NCBI GenBank assembly: GCA_910585615.1
Contig: CAJUFO010000058.1
Coordinates: 1 to 28,321 of the forward strand
From: an uncultured Acetatifactor sp.
GTDB lineage: Bacteria; Bacillota; Clostridia; Lachnospirales; Lachnospiraceae
DNA: 28,321 bases
Reading direction: 5' to 3'
Shown: piece after piece, positions 23,343-28,321 of the stretch
Numbering within the stretch: position 1 is the first letter of the stretch
Layout of the letters: the number at the start of each line of letters is the position of its first letter
The notes under the pieces: generated by a model
The model's database searches: none
Seen by the model: only the letters and a program-made list of their open reading frames with translations
Told to the model about the DNA's origin: nothing
Position numbers and translations under genes: made by a program

Positions 23343-25316
23343 ATGGCAAAGAACAAAAAACTCGCAATCACAGCAGCAATCGCGGCAGGCGCAGGCGCCG
23401 CCGCCATAGCGGCAAAGAAGCATAAGACAGGACAAATGTCCGCCCAGAGGAAGACAGTCCCCGGCGCAGCCCTGAAAGATTACCGCAACACGGAGCTGGG
23501 CAAGCACGAAAAGAACAGCAAGGGAATCTACTACACCAACGGCAACTACGAAGCCTTCGCAAGGCCCAGGAAGCCCCAGGGCGTGGAGGAAAAGAGTGCC
23601 TACATCGTAGGCAGCGGCCTGGCCTCCCTGGCGGCGGCCTGCTTCCTGGTCCGGGACGGCCAGATGCCGGGTGACCATATCCACATCCTGGAGGCCATGG
23701 ACATCGCGGGCGGCGCCTGCGACGGCATCTTCGACCCCACCAGGGGCTACGTCATGCGGGGCGGCAGGGAGATGGAGGACCATTTCGAATGCCTCTGGGA
23801 CCTGTTCCGCAGCATCCCCTCCCTGGAGACCCCGGGCGTGTCCGTGCTGGACGAATACTACTGGCTGAACAAGGAAGACCCCAACTACTCCCTCTGCCGG
23901 GCCACCGTGAACCGGGGCAAGGACGCCCACACCGACGGCAAGTTCAACTTAAGCCAGAAGGGCGCAATGGAGATCATGAAGCTCTTCATGACCAGGGACG
24001 AAGACCTGTACGACAAGACCATCGAGGACGTGTTCGACGAGGAAGTCTTCGGCTCCACCTTCTGGCTGTACTGGAGAACCATGTTCGCCTTCGAGAACTG
24101 GCACAGCGCTCTGGAGATGAAGCTGTATTTCCAGCGCTTCATCCACCATATCGCGGGCCTGCCGGACTTCAGCGCCCTGAAGTTCACCAAGTACAACCAG
24201 TACGAGTCCCTGATCCTCCCCATGCAGAAGTACCTGGAGGACGCGGGCGTGGACTTCCGGTTCGGCACCGAAGTCACCAATGTGATATTTGAGAAAAAGG
24301 ACGGGAAAAAGGTGGCCAAGGCCATCGAGTGCAAGGTAGGCGGCGTGGAGCAGGGCATCATGCTCACGGAGAACGACCTGGTCTTCGTCACCAACGGAAG
24401 CTGCACCGAGGGCACCATCTACGGCGACCAGGACCATGCGCCCAACGGGGACGCGGAGGTGCGCACCAGCGGCTGCTGGAGCCTGTGGCGCAACATCGCC
24501 AGGCAGGACCCCGCCTTTGGCCATCCGGAGAAGTTCTGCTCCGATGTGAGCAAGACCAACTGGGAATCCGCCACCATCACCACCCTGGACGACAAAATCC
24601 TGCCCTACATCACCGATATCTGCCAGCGTGACCCCAAGAGCGGCAGGGTAGTCACCGGCGGCATCGTCAGCTGCAAGGACTCCTCCTGGCTCTTAAGCTG
24701 GACCATCAACAGACAGGGACAGTTCAAGGAGCAGGATAAGGACAAGGTCTGCGTCTGGGTCTACGGCCTGTTCACGGACGTGCCAGGGGACTTCGTGAAG
24801 AAGCCCCTGCGGGAGTGCACCGGCAGGGAGATTACCGAGGAATGGCTCTACCACCTGGGCGTGCCCGTGGAGGACATTCCGGGGCTTGCGGAGCACAGCG
24901 CCGTCTGTGTGCCCACCATGATGCCTTACATCACCGCTTTCTTCATGCCCAGGAGGAAGGGCGACCGCCCGGACGTGATTCCTGACGGATGTATCAACTT
25001 CGCGTTCCTGGGACAGTTCGCGGAGACACCGAGAGATACTGTCTTCACCACCGAGTACTCCGTGCGCACCGCCATGGAGGCCGTGTACGGACTGCTGGGC
25101 GTGGACAGGGGCGTGCCCGAGGTCTGGGGCAGCGTCTACGACATCCGGGAGCTCTTGGACAGCAGCGTGAAGCTCATGGATGGCAAGTCCCCTCTGGAGA
25201 TAGAGCTTCCCGGCCCCCTGAACGCCCTGAAGAAGCCCCTGCTCCATTTCGTCAAGGGCACCGTGATTGAAAAGGTGCTGCGGGACCACCATGTGCTGAA
25301 GGACGGCATGCTCTGA
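23343..25316 (+). CDS. ohyA: Oleate hydratase (67-kDa myosin-cross-reactive antigen family)
   Basis: A 657-residue FAD enzyme that adds water to the cis-9 double bond of oleate and related unsaturated fatty acids, giving 10-hydroxy products and lowering their toxicity. The Rossmann start YIVGSGLASLAAACFL is at 87-102, with the acidic residue ending strand two in HILE. The family signature RGGREMEDHFECLWDL (139-154) contains the catalytic glutamate region. Length is slightly above the usual 560-650 because of an N-terminal hydrophobic, alanine-rich segment (about 7-24) after a basic start, probably a membrane anchor. AAAGGATGG precedes the ATG by about 11 bases. It follows the TetR gene but has its own promoter and a strong terminator. 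Confidence 0.93.
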   Translation: MAKNKKLAITAAIAAGAGAAAIAAKKHKTGQMSAQRKTVPGAALKDYRNTELGKHEKNSKGIYYTNGNYEAFARPRKPQGVEEKSAYIVGSGLASLAAACFLVRDGQMPGDHIHILEAMDIAGGACDGIFDPTRGYVMRGGREMEDHFECLWDLFRSIPSLETPGVSVLDEYYWLNKEDPNYSLCRATVNRGKDAHTDGKFNLSQKGAMEIMKLFMTRDEDLYDKTIEDVFDEEVFGSTFWLYWRTMFAFENWHSALEMKLYFQRFIHHIAGLPDFSALKFTKYNQYESLILPMQKYLEDAGVDFRFGTEVTNVIFEKKDGKKVAKAIECKVGGVEQGIMLTENDLVFVTNGSCTEGTIYGDQDHAPNGDAEVRTSGCWSLWRNIARQDPAFGHPEKFCSDVSKTNWESATITTLDDKILPYITDICQRDPKSGRVVTGGIVSCKDSSWLLSWTINRQGQFKEQDKDKVCVWVYGLFTDVPGDFVKKPLRECTGREITEEWLYHLGVPVEDIPGLAEHSAVCVPTMMPYITAFFMPRRKGDRPDVIPDGCINFAFLGQFAETPRDTVFTTEYSVRTAMEAVYGLLGVDRGVPEVWGSVYDIRELLDSSVKLMDGKSPLEIELPGPLNALKKPLLHFVKGTVIEKVLRDHHVLKDGML

Positions 25317-25360
25317 TCCGGCGAATGCTTTCCCCATGAAAATCCTATAGGAAAATGCGC

Positions 25361-25406
25361 CTCCCCCCGTCCGGCCCGGAACCAGGGCCGGACGGGGGAG
25401 TTTTTT
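25361..25406 (+). terminator. Strong terminator after the oleate hydratase
   Basis: CTCCCCCCGTCCGGCC pairs with GGCCGGACGGGGGAG (one base bulged) around a short loop, followed by six T (25401-25406). Confidence 0.92.
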
Positions 25407-25427
25407 GCGGGATAAAGGGAATAAACC

Positions 25428-25456
25428 TTGCAATCTCCCCGCGCTTACTCTACACT
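25428..25456 (+). promoter_or_regulatory. Promoter of the GHL6-type gene
   Basis: TTGCAA (25428-25433), a 17-bp spacer and TACACT (25451-25456), giving a leader of about 55 bases. Confidence 0.5.
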
Positions 25457-25518
25457 AAAGCTATCAACCGCACCTCGTTTTTCAGGCAGCTTTTCATCAT
25501 CAGGAAGGAGGAAATCAT

Positions 25519-27486
25519 ATGAATTTCCGTCAAGTACATCTGGATTTCCATACCAGCGAGAAGATACCGGGTATCGGAAGCAAATTCAGCAAAGCGCAGT
25601 TCCAGGAGGCGCTAAGGACAGGGCATGTAAACTCCATCACCCTCTTCTCCAAATGCCACCACGGATGGGCCTACCATCCCTCCAAGGCCAACGAAATCCA
25701 TCCCGGTCTGGATTTCGACCTGCTGGGCGCCCAGATAGAGGCGGCCCACGAAATCGGGGTCAGGACGCCGGTCTATCTGTCCGCCGGGTTTGATGAGAAG
25801 ATGGCCCTGCGCCATCCGGAGTGGCTGGTGGTGGGCAAGGAGGAGGGGAAGCTCCAGCTTCCGGACTTCGCCACGCCCCATTACCATCTCTTCTGCTTCA
25901 ACTCCCCCTACCTGGACTACCTGCTGGCCCAGATTGAAGAGGTGGTGCGAAATTACGATACGGACGGCATCTTCCTGGACATCGTGGGGGTGCGCAGATG
26001 CCACTGCCAGTATTGCACCCGCACGCTCCTGGAGGAGGGGAAGAATCCCCTGGACGACAGAAATATCTTGGAGCTTGGCGAGCGGGTCTATAAAAACTAT
26101 ACGAAAAGGGTACGGGAGACCATCGACCGGATAAAGCCCGGCCTCCCCGTCTTCCACAACAGCGGTCATATCCAACGAGGCCGGAGGGATTTGGCCTATG
26201 TGGACTCCCACCTGGAGCTGGAGAGCCTTCCCACCGGCGGCTGGGGCTATGACCACTTCCCCCTCTCCGCCAGGTATGTGCAGCAGCTGGGCATGGACTA
26301 CCTGGGCATGACGGGCAAGTTCCACGGCACATGGGGCGAGTTCGGCGGCTTCAAGCATCCCAACGCCCTGCGCTACGAGGTGAGCCTGGCTGCCGCCAAC
26401 GGGGCCAAGAGCTCCATCGGAGACCAGCTCCATCCCCAGGGCGAGATGGACATGGCCACCTACAGTCTGATCGGGGCCGCTTACGGAGAGCTGGAGGAAA
26501 AGGAGGAATGGCTGGACCACGTGAAGCCCGTGGCGGACGTCGCCCTGTTCTCCTGCCAGGCCAATTCCAGCTTCCTGGACAGCTCTCAGGACGAGCGCAA
26601 CCCGGACGCCGATGCGGGTGCGGTGCGCATGCTTTTGGAGGGCCACTACCTGTTCGACGTGGTGGACGCGGAATCGGACCTGGGCCGCTATAAGGTAGTC
26701 ATACTCCCCGACTGCGAGCGGATCGTCCCGGCTCTACAGGAGAAGCTGAACGCATTCCTCAATGGCGGCGGCAGGATTTTAGCCTCCGGAAAGTCGGGGC
26801 TATATGAGGACAAGGACATCTTCGCTTTTGATTTCGGAGCGGCGTACATCGGCCAGTGCCCTTACACACCCTGCTACTTCCGGCCTGATTTTGGGATGGA
26901 AGGGCTCTTTGATACCGCGTATGTGCTGTACTCCCAGGCGGAAATGGTCTCCCTGGCCTCCGGCTCCTCATTGGGCCGCCAGGAAGTCCCCTATTTCAAC
27001 CGCACAGCGGAGCATTTCTGTTCCCATCAGCATACGCCGAATTCCGGCGAGCCCGCAGGCCCCGGCATGACACGGGGGAAGGACGGCATCTACATCGGCT
27101 GGCAGGTGTTCTCCGAATACGCCAGGCATGGGGCCCTGATCTCCAAACGGATGGTACAGCATGCCCTGGATGTGCTGCTTGGCGGGGAGAAGACCCTGGA
27201 AACCACCCTGGGCGCACAGGGAGTAGCCACCCTGATGGAGCAGGAGGGCAGGTATGTCCAGCATCTGCTCTATGGGGTTCCGGTAAAGCGGGGCAGCGGC
27301 GTGGAAATCATAGAGGACCTGGTGCCCGTCCATGGTGTCAAAGTCCGACTCCGGCTGCCGAGGGCCGTTAAACAGGCCTATCTGGCTCCCCAGAGGGAGG
27401 AGATTCCCTTTGCCCGGGCGGACGGGGCTGTGGAATTTTGCGTGGAAGAGGTCTGCTGCCATCAGATGGTGGTTTTGGAGCATTGA
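25519..27486 (+). CDS. GHL6-type glycoside hydrolase-like protein with GH42-like trimerisation domain
   Basis: A 655-residue protein. The first ~330 residues resemble the hypothetical glycosyl hydrolase 6 family, a TIM-barrel relative of GH29/GH42-like enzymes: HLDFHTSEKIPGIGSKF, FSKCHHGWAYHPSKA, YLSAGFDEKMALRHPEW and DTDGIFLDIVGVRRCHCQYC. FLD in the last block is a candidate nucleophile position. About residues 345-540 resemble the beta-galactosidase trimerisation domain (VALFSCQANSSFLD through VILPDCERIVPALQEKLNAFLNGGGRIL). The end is a small beta domain. There is no signal peptide, so it should act inside the cell on imported oligosaccharides; the sugar specificity is unknown. The ATG follows AAGGAGG. 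No transporter lies beside it in this window. Confidence 0.75.
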   Translation: MNFRQVHLDFHTSEKIPGIGSKFSKAQFQEALRTGHVNSITLFSKCHHGWAYHPSKANEIHPGLDFDLLGAQIEAAHEIGVRTPVYLSAGFDEKMALRHPEWLVVGKEEGKLQLPDFATPHYHLFCFNSPYLDYLLAQIEEVVRNYDTDGIFLDIVGVRRCHCQYCTRTLLEEGKNPLDDRNILELGERVYKNYTKRVRETIDRIKPGLPVFHNSGHIQRGRRDLAYVDSHLELESLPTGGWGYDHFPLSARYVQQLGMDYLGMTGKFHGTWGEFGGFKHPNALRYEVSLAAANGAKSSIGDQLHPQGEMDMATYSLIGAAYGELEEKEEWLDHVKPVADVALFSCQANSSFLDSSQDERNPDADAGAVRMLLEGHYLFDVVDAESDLGRYKVVILPDCERIVPALQEKLNAFLNGGGRILASGKSGLYEDKDIFAFDFGAAYIGQCPYTPCYFRPDFGMEGLFDTAYVLYSQAEMVSLASGSSLGRQEVPYFNRTAEHFCSHQHTPNSGEPAGPGMTRGKDGIYIGWQVFSEYARHGALISKRMVQHALDVLLGGEKTLETTLGAQGVATLMEQEGRYVQHLLYGVPVKRGSGVEIIEDLVPVHGVKVRLRLPRAVKQAYLAPQREEIPFARADGAVEFCVEEVCCHQMVVLEH

Positions 27487-27511
27487 CAATCCAGGAGAAT
27501 ACCGATATATT
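27483..27511 (+). promoter_or_regulatory. Promoter of the secreted protein
   Basis: Perfect TTGACA (27483-27488), a 17-bp spacer and TATATT (27506-27511). The -35 overlaps the stop codon of the glycosidase-like gene. Confidence 0.7.
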
Positions 27512-27554
27512 TTATAGCAAGCCCTAAAAAGCTAAAATTGAGGAGGTTCTAACA

Positions 27555-28321
27555 TTGGAAAAACGAGTTCTGTCAGTCGCTTTAGCGCTGTGCCTGCTTC
27601 TTTCTTCCCATTCAATGGCCAGCGCCCAACAGGAGATTCCATCGCCACAAAGGAAGGCTTCTTTGTACCAGGAGGGAGTCCCTCTGCCTGTGGAGGATTC
27701 TCTGCCGCAGGAGAAGGACACCTTGTCCCAGGAAAGCCTCTCTCCGTCCCTGGGGGAGGATTTCCTGCCACAGGAGGATGGCTCTCTGGAGAAAGCCACC
27801 TTATCACAGGAAATCCCTTTGCCACAGGAGGAGGCTTCCGCGGAAGAATCCCTGTCCTTACAGGCCACGGATGGCGCAATCCCTACACCGGCGGAAGCCT
27901 ATGCTGCCATGATCGCATTGAAGGATCAGGATGCGTATAAGGAAGGAACGACATGGACCAACGATGAGCCTTATTCGGATTCAACGGGCTACTACAAGTG
28001 GAAGGGCGGTCCCCTTGATGGGCACAATATTAGTGCCGTGGGCTGCGTAGCCTTTGCCTTTATACTCAGCGACGCGGCATTCGGCAGTCTGCCTGCAAGG
28101 ATGTACGCACCGGGCGCTTTTACATTCGAGGACATAAAGGTCGGGGATATCCTGCGGGTAAGCAATGATGCCCATACCGTAATCGTGCTGGAAGTGAATG
28201 CTGCTGGCGTGGTGGTGGCTGAGGGGAACATCAGCACCGGAGACCATAAAGGCAAGGTCCATTGGGGACGGGGAATCTCCAGGGAAGAGGTGATGCGCGA
28301 CACCAGCCATTATATCACCCG
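27555..28321 (+). CDS. Secreted protein with papain-like Cys-His-Asn domain, cut by the window edge
   Basis: A frame starting at TTG (27555-27557), eight bases after a perfect AGGAGG, is open to the window end (255 codons). Residues 1-24 (LEKRVLSVALALCLLLSSHS, then MASA) form a signal peptide. Residues 35-100 are an imperfect repeat rich in LPQE, LSQE and SL, a likely extracellular linker. From about 110 a domain resembles the amidase/NlpC-like papain fold common in clostridial surface proteins: C164 in AVGCVAFAF, the FEDIKVGDILRV turn, H207 in AHTVIV and N225 in AEGN form a likely Cys-His-Asn triad, followed by KVHWGRGISREEV. It may cleave peptidoglycan or peptide bonds. The 3' end lies outside the window. 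Confidence 0.8.
   Translation, partial: MEKRVLSVALALCLLLSSHSMASAQQEIPSPQRKASLYQEGVPLPVEDSLPQEKDTLSQESLSPSLGEDFLPQEDGSLEKATLSQEIPLPQEEASAEESLSLQATDGAIPTPAEAYAAMIALKDQDAYKEGTTWTNDEPYSDSTGYYKWKGGPLDGHNISAVGCVAFAFILSDAAFGSLPARMYAPGAFTFEDIKVGDILRVSNDAHTVIVLEVNAAGVVVAEGNISTGDHKGKVHWGRGISREEVMRDTSHYIT

Noticed and set aside
27524..27879. Two overlapping minus-strand open frames of about 115 residues at the right end
   Set aside because: They lie opposite the repeat-rich linker of the secreted protein, lack ribosome binding sites and show only low-complexity Ser/Pro/Gly composition, so they are antisense shadows.

Overview
The window reads as a GC-rich member of the Bacillota, most probably a gut Lachnospiraceae-type clostridium. 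The basis is the gene content (clostridial aspartase, acyl-CoA ligase, oleate hydratase, GHL6-type glycosidase, AraC/LysR/TetR/XRE regulators), strong AGGAGG-type ribosome binding sites and standard TTGACA/TATAAT promoters. No rRNA, tRNA, CRISPR array, insertion sequence or phage gene was recognised. The species assignment is inference.

Layout. 1-3.7 kb (minus strand) is a patchwork of broken genes: a sliver of an AAA-ATPase/PD-(D/E)XK family protein, the N-terminal piece of a serine beta-lactamase-like hydrolase, an in-frame chimera of a sugar-phosphate isomerase N-terminus with a VWA/DUF2201 C-terminus, the C-terminal piece of a beta-lactamase-like hydrolase with an internal TAG, one intact AT-rich GNAT acetyltransferase, and the C-terminal nuclease half of an AAA-ATPase/PD-(D/E)XK protein. 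3.7-6.0 kb is a probable operon of a stand-alone 5'-3' exonuclease, an ACT-domain protein and an HD-domain protein. 6.0-8.6 kb holds aspartase (aspA) divergent from a LysR regulator, with overlapping promoters. 8.6-11.4 kb is an AraC regulator divergent from an ADP-ribosylglycohydrolase-family protein. 11.6-12.5 kb is a methyltransferase. 12.6-15.8 kb is a divergent pair of ankyrin-repeat proteins. 16.0-18.8 kb is an XRE/TPR-like regulator overlapping an ABC exporter. 19.1-25.4 kb holds an acyl-CoA ligase, an AlbA_2/HATPase regulator-like protein carrying a frame-breaking 13-bp tandem repeat, a TetR regulator and an oleate hydratase. 25.5-27.5 kb is a glycoside hydrolase-like protein, and 27.6 kb to the end is a TTG-initiated secreted papain-fold protein cut by the window edge.

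How parts fit together. The acyl-CoA ligase and the TetR gene share a nearly identical promoter block (TTGACT, 17-bp spacer, extended -10 TGATACSGT). This suggests one regulon, probably including the neighbouring oleate hydratase, for activating and detoxifying free fatty acids. Most other loci are regulator/target pairs (LysR-aspA, AraC-ADP-ribosylglycohydrolase, XRE-ABC exporter).

The two most notable signals are the six perfect 13-bp repeats inside the AlbA_2 gene, where gain or loss of one unit would cut off the C-terminal winged helix (a candidate phase-variable switch), and the shared promoter/operator block of the fatty-acid genes. All family assignments come from reading motifs; no database search was run.
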